NCBI GenBank assembly: GCA_937902605.1
Contig: CALFNC010000052.1
Coordinates: forward strand, 1-6,055
Direction of reading: 5' to 3'
Length of the DNA: 6,055 bases
DNA from: an uncultured Acidobacteriota bacterium
GTDB lineage: Bacteria; Acidobacteriota; Thermoanaerobaculia; UBA5066
Shown: piece by piece, positions 1 to 6,009 of the stretch
How positions within the stretch are numbered: position 1 is the first letter of the stretch
Layout of the letters: each line of letters begins with the position of its first letter
Notes under the pieces: generated by a model
What the model was told of the DNA's origin: nothing
Seen by the model: the letters and a program-made list of their open reading frames with translations, nothing else
The model's database searches: none
Translations under genes and position numbers: made by a program

Positions 1-435
1 CGCCAGCGCGTCCCTTATTGCTGTCGCTGTCGCGACACCCTTATCTTTCCCGACCTGGCGCGCGAGACCCGGCACCTGCGGGTTGAAATCAGGGTTCTCC
101 AGGAGGTTCAGCCGGACGACGGCTCGTTCTGCGATTTCGCGGCTCTTCATCAGCCGGGTCTGTGTCGGCAGGAACTCGGGGTTGTACCAGTCGTACGATC
201 CCGCCCCGCTCCCGAGTTCGAGAGCTCCCCCCTTGTCCTTCTCGACGTTCAGCACCGTGGTCGCACGGAAAAGCGGCCGGGCCATGAAGCCGAGGATGGC
301 CTCAACAACCAATGACACTACGACAGCAATCAGGATCACACGACGCCGCTTGACAAGAATTGCCAAGTATTCCGAAAGGTGGATCTCCGGCTGCTCTTCG
401 GGTCCAGCTTTCGCAGGGACCTCTTCGCTTGTCAT
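1..435 (-). CDS. Wzz/GumC-type polysaccharide chain-length determinant (co-polymerase), N-terminal part only
   Basis: The minus strand from the ATG at 435-433 stays open to the left edge, giving 145 codons with no stop, so the 3' end is missing. The product starts MTSEEVPAKAGPEE, an acidic cytoplasmic tail. An 'IHLSEYLAILVKRRR' stretch (residues 18-32) leads into a single hydrophobic segment at about 33-51, then the periplasmic 'PLFRATTVLNVEK' (54-66), and later 'YNPEFLPTQTRLMKSREIAERAV'-like sequence spread over about residues 85-110. This order (basic stop, membrane helix, 'YxAxxxL' strand, 'TQ...L..S..IAE.' helix) is typical of the Wzz domain of GumC/ExoP/Wzz inner-membrane proteins that set polymer length. 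The start is a TGATG junction with the exporter gene (stop and start share one base), indicating translational coupling. Whether a BY-type tyrosine kinase domain follows cannot be seen. Family call fairly sure; exact subtype unknown. Confidence 0.85.
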   Translation of the reverse strand, partial: MTSEEVPAKAGPEEQPEIHLSEYLAILVKRRRVILIAVVVSLVVEAILGFMARPLFRATTVLNVEKDKGGALELGSGAGSYDWYNPEFLPTQTRLMKSREIAERAVVRLNLLENPDFNPQVPGLARQVGKDKGVATATAIRDALA

Positions 436-1280
436 CAGAAAAAGGACTCCTTGACGATCACGACGTCGTCGCCCTTGAGAGCCGGGTCTGGATCCTTCCC
501 GGACACGATCCTCTTGTAGTCGGCCTTAATCTCCACGTCCCTGCCGTCCGGTCCTTTTCGCTTGATCCGAATGCTTCCGCGGGCCGCCCGATCCGTCAGC
601 CCCCCCCCTTTCGCAATGACCGAAAGGAGCGAGATCCGATCGTCACTGTCAAACTCCAGCGCCCCGGGGCTCTTGACCTCTCCAAGGCAGAAGATCCGCA
701 CCGTCGTCCGGGACGGCACATTGATGATATCCGACGGGAAGATCGGGATGTTCCATTTCGGCGACGACCGGACGAAGAGGTCGTCCGTGTCGATTTCGAG
801 CCGCTCCGTCAGTCCATTCTCCGCGCGCCGCAGCACGTAGATCTTCCGCCCGGAACCGAAGGCCAGTCCTCCAGCCGCCGAGATCGCCTGCAGAAGATCC
901 CAGCGCCCTGCAATGTTGAGCGACCCTGGTCGCGTGACGGCTCCGATGATCGAAACCGGCTTGTTGGCGAATTCCTTGATGACGACCGAGGCATTCGCCC
1001 GATTCACGTACTTGGCGGTCAGAATAGCCTCCAGACGTCCGGCCACCTCAACGGCGGTGAGCCCCTGAACTGAGATTTGGCCGAGAAGTGGTAGTGAGAT
1101 TTCTCCATCTCCATTCACGCGGCGCTCGACGTTCAGGTCAGGCACTTCCAGCACCTTCACCTCGACGAGGTCCTTCGGCCCGAGCCGATACTCGCCGCCG
1201 CTTCCCGCCTGGCCCAGCGCCACGCCCGCACCTGCCAAGAGGCATACGATCACGAACCTGACGAATCCTCTAATCCTCAT
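435..1280 (-). CDS. Polysaccharide export (OPX, Wza-like) protein, short form with two SLBB domains
   Basis: A 281-residue exported protein. Residues 1-23 form a signal peptide (MRIRGFVRF basic start, hydrophobic VIVCLLAGAGV, 'ALG' before Q24). Residues about 28-104 match the polysaccharide export domain ('YRLGPKDLVEVKVLEVPDLN', 'GEISLPLLGQISVQGLT', ending 'ASVVIKEF'). Two SLBB-type repeats follow: about 107-160 ('PVSIIGAVTRPGSL', 'ISAAGGL') and about 193-255 ('VRIFCLGEVKSPGAL', 'GGGLTDRAA'), joined by 'PSDIINVP' (182-189). The chain ends soon after 'KGDDVVIVKE'. Enterobacterial Wza is a lipoprotein of roughly 380 residues with a C-terminal helix forming an outer-membrane alpha-barrel. This protein has no lipobox (Cys13 is preceded by FVIV) and no room for that helix, so it looks purely periplasmic. 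It lies 24 bases after a beta-barrel gene and overlaps the Wzz-like gene by one base. Start is ATG with GGGAG upstream. Family call is strong; the need for a separate pore is inferred. Confidence 0.93.
   Translation of the reverse strand: MRIRGFVRFVIVCLLAGAGVALGQAGSGGEYRLGPKDLVEVKVLEVPDLNVERRVNGDGEISLPLLGQISVQGLTAVEVAGRLEAILTAKYVNRANASVVIKEFANKPVSIIGAVTRPGSLNIAGRWDLLQAISAAGGLAFGSGRKIYVLRRAENGLTERLEIDTDDLFVRSSPKWNIPIFPSDIINVPSRTTVRIFCLGEVKSPGALEFDSDDRISLLSVIAKGGGLTDRAARGSIRIKRKGPDGRDVEIKADYKRIVSGKDPDPALKGDDVVIVKESFF
447..452 (-). promoter_or_regulatory. Ribosome binding site for the Wzz-like gene
   Basis: The minus strand reads AAGGAG here, a full Shine-Dalgarno core, inside the last codons of the exporter gene. 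It sits 11 bases before the ATG at 435-433, a little long but usable. It supports that start together with the TGATG overlap. Confidence 0.55.
600..608 (-). repeat. Nine-base G homopolymer inside the OPX gene
   Basis: An uninterrupted run of nine C on the plus strand (G on the coding strand) encodes the three glycines of 'AKGGGLTD' in the second SLBB domain of the exporter. The reading frame is intact at this length. The glycines are expected from the conserved SLBB turn, but all three use GGG. Confidence 0.9.
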
Positions 1281-1284
1281 CGCT

Positions 1285-1290
1285 CTCCCT
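1285..1290 (-). promoter_or_regulatory. Ribosome binding site for the OPX exporter gene
   Basis: The minus strand reads AGGGAG in the 24-base gap between the beta-barrel stop (1307-1305) and the ATG at 1280-1278, ending 4 bases before the start. No promoter-like sequence fits in this gap, so the gene is most likely co-transcribed with those upstream. Confidence 0.6.
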
Positions 1291-1304
1291 CTCGCCCTGC
1301 GAGC

Positions 1305-2582
1305 CTATGGCGTCCGTGCGCCCACCCCAACCCGGAGCATCCCGAAGTTCCAGTTTACCCCACCGGAGACGGTCAGGACGCTTCGGTCGATCCCGGACAC
1401 GTTCGACGTATACCGGTCGCTTCGCACGTTCACCGCGAGGTTCATCGTTGGCGTGAGGACGAACCCCAGCGTTCCGCCGACCGTCACGGCGTCGTCGCGC
1501 CGCCTCACGAGCGTCGACCCGGCCAAGACCTCCACCGGGTAGGCGTTCGTTCCCAGGCTGAAGTTCCCACCCAGCATCACGTGGTGACCGAGACCGAAGT
1601 TCAACGCCGCCCCGTTCCGCGTCTCGAAGAAGTATGGGTTGTCGAGGTAGTATGAATACTGTGGCCTTCTCCACCCCGACACCTGAAGCTCGACCTGCTT
1701 CGCCACGAAGTATGAGACGAAGTACGTGTACGTTCCCGTCCTGTACTCGGGAAAAACACCCTGCTCGTACATCCCCTTCGCCTGCTGGTACCCGCCGGTC
1801 AGCTCGACGTAGAAGCGCTCCCGGTCGTACCGAACGGAGACGAGGGCCCCGAACCCCTCGTTGTCCCGGTCTACCGGCTCGTTCACGAACTGCGCCTTCG
1901 TCCACTGCCCCATCGCCCCGACCGAGAACCGAGCGTCGAAGCGGTACCGAAGACCTCCACGCGCCCCGTACTCGGTCCGGTCGAGGACCTGCGAGAGCCC
2001 CTGACCCGACTCGGCGAACCCCGAGTCGTCCAGCCGGGTCTGCACCGCCTCGTACCTTCCGAAGACCGAAAGGCGCCTCAAGACCTCCACCTCCACCGCC
2101 GCGTCCCCGGACGACTGCTTCTGGTGCGTCCGCACGTTGCCCTCACTGTTCAAGAGCTGGATCGTGTCAGCGTAGCGCCCTTCGGCCCCGATCGTCAACC
2201 GGTTGAAGAGCCCCAGCACCTGCCCGTCCCCGGTGATGCCCCACCCCCTGAGGTAGGTCAGGTCCTTCCACCAGTAGTACGCAGACTCGGCCCCTGCCCG
2301 CAGGACCACCTTCTGCCCGAACGGGATGAGAAACCTCGCCCCCGGGGCCACCGTCGCGGTGTAGTCCGCCAACTTCTCGCCCGCGGCATTTTCGACGACG
2401 TTGTTGATGTACCCCACGTCCTTCAGGTTGAGGTACGGCATCAGCCGCACCGCTCCCAGCCGAAACCGGGCATTTTCGCGCTCCTCCTTCACCTGGTCGG
2501 GCAGCTGGAGCGATCGGGCCGAGACGGTACTTTCAAAGACCTGCCCCATCGCCGGCCGCGAAGCCGCCGCCGCAAGGATCAC
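1305..2582 (-). CDS. Outer-membrane beta-barrel protein of the polysaccharide cluster (putative export porin)
   Basis: An exported protein of 425 residues from the GTG at 2582, or 436 from a likelier ATA start at 2615. After the signal peptide ('PAMG' before QVFES) the chain is almost all alternating polar/hydrophobic strands with aromatic girdle residues, for example 'ARFLIPFGQKVVLRAGAESAYYWW' over residues 82-105, 'GARGGLRYRFDARFSVGAMGQW' (206-227), 'RERFYVELTGGYQQA' (254-268), 'LNFGLGHHVMLGGNFSLG' (327-344) and 'VLTVSGGVNWNFGMLRVGVG' (402-421). Strand pairs with short turns and longer charged loops are the pattern of an outer-membrane barrel of roughly 16-18 strands. The last strand does not end in the usual terminal aromatic residue. 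It resembles barrel proteins often found in exopolysaccharide loci (putative beta-barrel porin 2 type), but I do not recognise a named family with certainty. The OPX gene 24 bases downstream suggests that the two form the outer-membrane exit. From GTG the protein would lack the basic n-region of a signal peptide, so GTG is probably not the true start. Confidence 0.8.
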   Translation of the reverse strand: MILAAAASRPAMGQVFESTVSARSLQLPDQVKEERENARFRLGAVRLMPYLNLKDVGYINNVVENAAGEKLADYTATVAPGARFLIPFGQKVVLRAGAESAYYWWKDLTYLRGWGITGDGQVLGLFNRLTIGAEGRYADTIQLLNSEGNVRTHQKQSSGDAAVEVEVLRRLSVFGRYEAVQTRLDDSGFAESGQGLSQVLDRTEYGARGGLRYRFDARFSVGAMGQWTKAQFVNEPVDRDNEGFGALVSVRYDRERFYVELTGGYQQAKGMYEQGVFPEYRTGTYTYFVSYFVAKQVELQVSGWRRPQYSYYLDNPYFFETRNGAALNFGLGHHVMLGGNFSLGTNAYPVEVLAGSTLVRRRDDAVTVGGTLGFVLTPTMNLAVNVRSDRYTSNVSGIDRSVLTVSGGVNWNFGMLRVGVGARTP

Positions 2583-2611
2583 AATTCCGGCCCACCTACC
2601 CCAGAGAAACT

Positions 2612-5293
2612 TTATGAGTCTTCTCCCGGTTCACCGGCTCGCTCCAACAACCGTCCGGACGGGACCGCTTCGTATGGCTTCACGTCGTCCTCCCGGCACC
2701 TCAGTATAGCGCCCGAGGCAGCTCGCCTCATCGCCGGACCCAGCCTCGCCTCCGGCACCAACGCCGAAAGAAGGTCGCGCAACGGCTGCTCGGACGTCCC
2801 GTCGGCCGCGTCCGCCAGTCGCTCCACAGCCGCCAGGACCGTCGCCGCCTCCACCGCGGGGAAGCGTCCCACGAAGATCTTCGGGTGCCGCGTCTTGTCC
2901 ACCTTGTCCGCCGACGTTCCCAGTTCTTCGACCAGCTTCTCTCCCGGCCGGACACCGATGAATTGGACCTCGATGTCCTCGTCGGGCCTGAGGCCCGAGA
3001 GCCGGATCATGTCCCGAGCGACGTCGACAATCTTCACCGGCTTCCCCATGTCGAGGATGAAGATTTCGCCCCCTTCGCCGATCGCCCCCGCCTGCAGAAC
3101 GAGCTGGGCCGCCTCAGAAATCGTCATAAAGTATCGCATCATATCCGGGTGCGTCACCGTCACCGGCCCGCCCCGCCGGATCTGCTCCTTGAAGATGGGA
3201 ATCACCGACCCCGTCGACCCGAGGACATTCCCGAACCTCACTGCCACGAACTTCGTCGGGTACTTCTCCTGGAGGCACTGGACGACCATCTCCGCCACGC
3301 GTTTACAGGCCCCCATCACCGAGGAGGGGTTCACCGCCTTGTCGGTGGAGATCAGGACGAAAGTCCCGCAGCCGCTTTCCCCCGCCACTTCTCCCAGCCG
3401 AAGAGTTCCCACGACGTTGTTCTTCACCGCCTCGCCGGCGTTGCACTCCATCATCGGGATGTGCTTGTGCGCGGCGGCGTGGAGAACCACTTCTGGGCGA
3501 TACTCGGAGAACAGCTGCTTCATCCTCTCCACGTCGCAGATGTCCGCGATGAGCGGCACCACCTCGATCGAGGCGTGCTGGCGCGTCATCTCCTGCTCGA
3601 TCTCGAAGAGAAGCGGCTCAGACCTCTCGACGAGAAGCAGCCGCTTTGGCTCGTGTTGCGCCGCCTGCCGCACCAGCTCCGAGCCGATCGATCCCCCAGC
3701 ACCTGTCACCATCACCGTTACGCCCCCAAGGAACCCAGGGAGGCCTGCCACGTCGAGGCGCACGGGATCTCGGCCCAGGAGGTCCTCGATCTCGATATTG
3801 CGGATGGGGTTCAGGATGACTCGGTCCTGGAGGATGTCGTAGAGACCCGGGATGATCCGCACTTTGACTGAAGCCCGGTCGCAGATCTCAACGATTCGCA
3901 GGATCTCCGTTCGCGAGCCCTTACCGATAGTAATGACCACGTGGTCGATCTGAAGCTCCCGTACGAGCCGCGGAATCTCCTCCGGGGTTCCGAGCACCTT
4001 CACGTCGTGGATGACCGAGCCGACCTTGTGGGGATCGTCATCGACGAACCCTTTTACCTCGATACCGACGTCGCCCCACCCCAGGATCTCCCGAACCGCC
4101 AGGACGCCCGCTCGCCCCGCTCCCACTAGAAGCACGGGTTTCCTTCCGTCGCGACTCCTTTCCTGGGCCGTCTCGGCTTTCTCGGACCTTTCGTAGACAA
4201 TTCGCCGGACGACGCGCAGGCCGAGGACGGCCCCGAATCCCAGGATCGCGGTCATGAGCGTGACCGAGACCGGAACCCTGAAGTCCTGCAACGCATGTGG
4301 AAGGAGGATCCGGCCGAGGAAGAGCGGTACCGAGCCCACCGCCGCCGCCCCGACGAACTTCCGAAGCTCCGCTAGCCCGACGTACCTCCAGATGAGGTTG
4401 TAGATGTCAAAGAGGTAGAGCGACGCGATCTGAACCGCAACCACGTAGGGCAGTTGAACTAGGAGGTTGTGGATCTCCGGGTGCGGAATCGCAAACTCGA
4501 ATCGTAGGACGTAGGCGAGAACCAACGATCCGGTAATCGCAATCACGTCGAAACCCACCTGAACACGTCTGTCCAGGATCCTCTGCCACCTTCTACCGAA
4601 GACGCTACTCCATTTCGTTGTCGATCCTTCTTCCCTCATTCTCCATCTCACGATCTCGTCATACGACGGCGACTTCGGCGCCCTTCCTACGACCACTGCA
4701 GTCATCGTGCGTCCGAGCGCCTTCAGATCTGACCACGGACTCTGCTGCCGGAGATAGGCAGCGTAACCCCTCAGCTTCCAGCGTTGAAGTTTGTCGCGGT
4801 AGAACACCTCGACATCGCCGCCACGCTCCTTCGCCTCGGCGAGCAGCTCCTCCTCGTTCCGAAGATACAGTGTCACCGGGTCGGTGACACCGGGTCGGGC
4901 CGACAATGCCTCTCGCCAGAGCGGATCGGTCAGGTCGACCATCTCCGGGATCTCCGGCCGTGGCCCGACGAGCGACATCTTCCCGGTCACCACGTGCCAC
5001 AATGCCGGCAGCTCGTCCAGCTTCGTCCTGCGCAGAAACTGTCCGACCGGGGTAACGCGCAAATCTCCAGCTGCTGTTACCAAGGTCCCAGCTCGTTCCA
5101 TCGACATCGAACGGAACTTCATGAAAGCGAAGGGGCGTCCCTCCTTCCCTACTCGAGTCTGCCGAAACAGCGCCGGGCCATGGGAAGTCAACCGGACCAG
5201 CAGGGCCAGGACACAGAGGACCGGAGCCACCACGAGCAAGACGGCCAGTGCGACCGCCACCTCGAACCAACGCGGCAACCCCTTAGACGGCAT
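2612..5293 (-). CDS. Fusion: monotopic phosphoglycosyl transferase (PglC/WbaP-like) + nucleotide-sugar 4,6-dehydratase (WbpM/PglF/CapD-like)
   Basis: An unbroken 893-residue chain. Residues 1-200 are a complete small bacterial sugar transferase: re-entrant membrane helix at 9-35 with Pro24, 'KFRSM' (59-63), catalytic Asp93-Glu94 in 'TKLDELPAL', 'GPRPE' (110-114) and 'RPGVTDP' (133-139). This family moves a phospho-sugar from a UDP-sugar to undecaprenyl phosphate. A charged linker follows (about 201-240), then about 650 residues matching full-length WbpM/PglF: four membrane helices (about 246-265, 280-300, 311-331, 340-360), a first Rossmann motif 'VGAGRAG' (390-396), and a second, catalytic Rossmann domain with 'TGAGGSIGS' (530-538), 'HAAAHKHIPMME' (605-616), 'STDKA' (649-653) and MxxxK (Met660, Lys664). 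Met replaces the usual Tyr, as expected in this dehydratase group; Asp651-Lys652 match the pair implicated in PglF catalysis. The ATG overlaps the aminotransferase stop by 11 bases. The last ~50 residues are an Arg/Glu-rich tail I do not recognise. Substrate, probably UDP-GlcNAc, is inferred. Confidence 0.93.
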   Translation of the reverse strand: MPSKGLPRWFEVAVALAVLLVVAPVLCVLALLVRLTSHGPALFRQTRVGKEGRPFAFMKFRSMSMERAGTLVTAAGDLRVTPVGQFLRRTKLDELPALWHVVTGKMSLVGPRPEIPEMVDLTDPLWREALSARPGVTDPVTLYLRNEEELLAEAKERGGDVEVFYRDKLQRWKLRGYAAYLRQQSPWSDLKALGRTMTAVVVGRAPKSPSYDEIVRWRMREEGSTTKWSSVFGRRWQRILDRRVQVGFDVIAITGSLVLAYVLRFEFAIPHPEIHNLLVQLPYVVAVQIASLYLFDIYNLIWRYVGLAELRKFVGAAAVGSVPLFLGRILLPHALQDFRVPVSVTLMTAILGFGAVLGLRVVRRIVYERSEKAETAQERSRDGRKPVLLVGAGRAGVLAVREILGWGDVGIEVKGFVDDDPHKVGSVIHDVKVLGTPEEIPRLVRELQIDHVVITIGKGSRTEILRIVEICDRASVKVRIIPGLYDILQDRVILNPIRNIEIEDLLGRDPVRLDVAGLPGFLGGVTVMVTGAGGSIGSELVRQAAQHEPKRLLLVERSEPLLFEIEQEMTRQHASIEVVPLIADICDVERMKQLFSEYRPEVVLHAAAHKHIPMMECNAGEAVKNNVVGTLRLGEVAGESGCGTFVLISTDKAVNPSSVMGACKRVAEMVVQCLQEKYPTKFVAVRFGNVLGSTGSVIPIFKEQIRRGGPVTVTHPDMMRYFMTISEAAQLVLQAGAIGEGGEIFILDMGKPVKIVDVARDMIRLSGLRPDEDIEVQFIGVRPGEKLVEELGTSADKVDKTRHPKIFVGRFPAVEAATVLAAVERLADAADGTSEQPLRDLLSALVPEARLGPAMRRAASGAILRCREDDVKPYEAVPSGRLLERAGEPGEDS
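2613..2627 (-). promoter_or_regulatory. Likely true translation start of the beta-barrel gene: GGGAG plus ATA codon
   Basis: The minus strand reads GGGAGAAGACTCATAAAG. GGGAG (2627-2623) is 7 bases before an ATA codon (2615-2613) that is in frame with the beta-barrel gene and overlaps the TAA stop of the upstream fusion gene (2614-2612) as ATAA. Reading from ATA gives (M)KFLWGRWAGIVILAAAA..., a textbook signal peptide with basic residues before the hydrophobic core. The GTG at 2582 has only a weak GGA before it. A G instead of A at position 2613 on the coding strand (ATG A) would make the common ATGA stop-start overlap. Either the gene uses a rare ATA start or there is a base error or mutation. 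Confidence 0.55.
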
Positions 5294-6009
5294 TTCGACG
5301 ACAGAGGTCAGTCAACACCTCGATCACGCGCGACGCTTCGGCGTCCGTCTGGGACGCGAAGATCGGCAGCGAAACCAGCCGTTGCCACAGGGCCGTCGCG
5401 ATCGGGCAGCTCTCCGGTTGCCATCCGAATGTTTCGGTGTAGTACGGGTGCAGGTGCAGCGGCCGCCAGTGGACCGAAAACCCGATGCCTTCCTTCCTCA
5501 TCTCCTCGACGAAGGCGTTCCGGTCGATCCGAAGCCTCTCGAGGCGCAGCCGGACCGGGAAGAGGTGCCAGGAATGGAGCCGGTCTTTCGGGTCGGGAGG
5601 CAGTTCGATCGCGTTCACGCCCGCGAGACCGCGGAGGTAGCGCTGGGCGATTTCGTCACGCCTCCTCCTCATCTCCTCGGCACGTGCCAGTTGGACGATT
5701 CCGAGCGCGGCTGCCACGTCCGTCATGTTGTACTTGTAGCCCGGCGCGACGATGCGGTAATCCCACGAGCCTTCGCCGCTGTAACGGTCCCATGCATCGC
5801 GGGACATCCCGTGCAGCGACATCAGTTTCATCCGGGCCGCGAGGTCCGGATCGTCCATCACCGCCATCCCCCCCTCGCCCGTCGTGATCGTCTTGTTTGC
5901 GTAGAACGAAAAGCAGCTGACGGCAGCCGTCCCTTGCCCGCACCGCTGCCACGGCGCCTCCACGGACGGCCGCCATGCGGCCGGGAAGGCGTGCGCGGCG
6001 TCCGTGGAG
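5283..6009 (-). CDS. DegT/DnrJ/EryC1/StrS-family PLP-dependent sugar aminotransferase, 5' end missing
   Basis: About 241 genomic codons remain of a family that is usually near 370-400 residues, so roughly the first 150 are lost at the contig end. The remaining part starts 'STDAAHAF', where the Asp (codon 6002-6000) is the residue that pairs with the PLP ring nitrogen. The PLP-binding lysine is in 'SFYANKTITTGEGGM' (AAG at 5894-5892). 'GYKYNMTDVAAALGIVQL', 'HSWHLFPVRL', 'GIGFSVHWRPLHLHPYY' and 'LPIFASQTD' follow in the family order. These enzymes transfer an amino group from glutamate to a 4- or 3-keto nucleotide sugar. Next to a 4,6-dehydratase the natural reaction is C4 amination of a UDP- or GDP-4-keto-6-deoxy-sugar, as in PglE or perosamine synthase. 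Substrate is inferred. The gene overlaps the fusion gene by 11 bases. Codons right of 6009 in the same frame (read as MCSSDL) are adapter, not protein. Confidence 0.93.

Larger units (their letters stand above)
1..6009 (-). other. Polysaccharide biosynthesis and export operon (five genes, both ends cut)
   Basis: All five genes are read on the minus strand. The junctions are an 11-base overlap (5283-5293), an ATAA overlap at 2612-2615 (or a 29-base gap if GTG is used), a 24-base gap (1281-1304), and a one-base TGATG overlap at 435. No gap is large enough for a clear promoter, and no stem-loop followed by a T-run was seen at any junction. Sugar-modifying and lipid-loading genes come first, and envelope export genes follow. 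The promoter and probably further sugar genes lie beyond the right end; polymerase, flippase and glycosyltransferase genes are not in this window. Confidence 0.8.

Noticed and set aside
19..36. Short tandem-like TGTCGC repeats near the left edge
   Set aside because: Only two copies, inside the Wzz-like coding frame (VATATA); ordinary codon repetition.
440..455. Near-palindrome AAGGAGTCCTT followed by T residues on the coding strand, possibly a terminator
   Set aside because: The half-sites are separated by a single base, so no stable hairpin loop can form. The sequence is better explained as a Shine-Dalgarno site and coding sequence.
360..1073. A 237-codon plus-strand frame over the exporter
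   Set aside because: Antisense shadow of the OPX gene; no motif, and charged low-complexity composition.
1270..1905. A 211-codon minus-strand frame starting inside the beta-barrel gene
   Set aside because: It is out of frame with the beta-barrel, dominated by Arg, Gly and Ala, and explained by codon bias of the true gene. The strand pattern of the beta-barrel frame is far more convincing.
2124..3842. A 572-codon open frame on the plus strand
   Set aside because: It lies antisense to the dehydratase and the beta-barrel and crosses their boundary. Its product is rich in Ser, Arg, Pro and Thr with no recognisable domain, as expected for a shadow frame in GC-rich coding DNA.
1..6009. Mobile elements, CRISPR arrays, tRNA or rRNA genes, riboswitches
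   Set aside because: None found: the whole span is covered by coding sequence with gaps of at most 29 bases, and no spaced direct repeats or terminal inverted repeats were seen.
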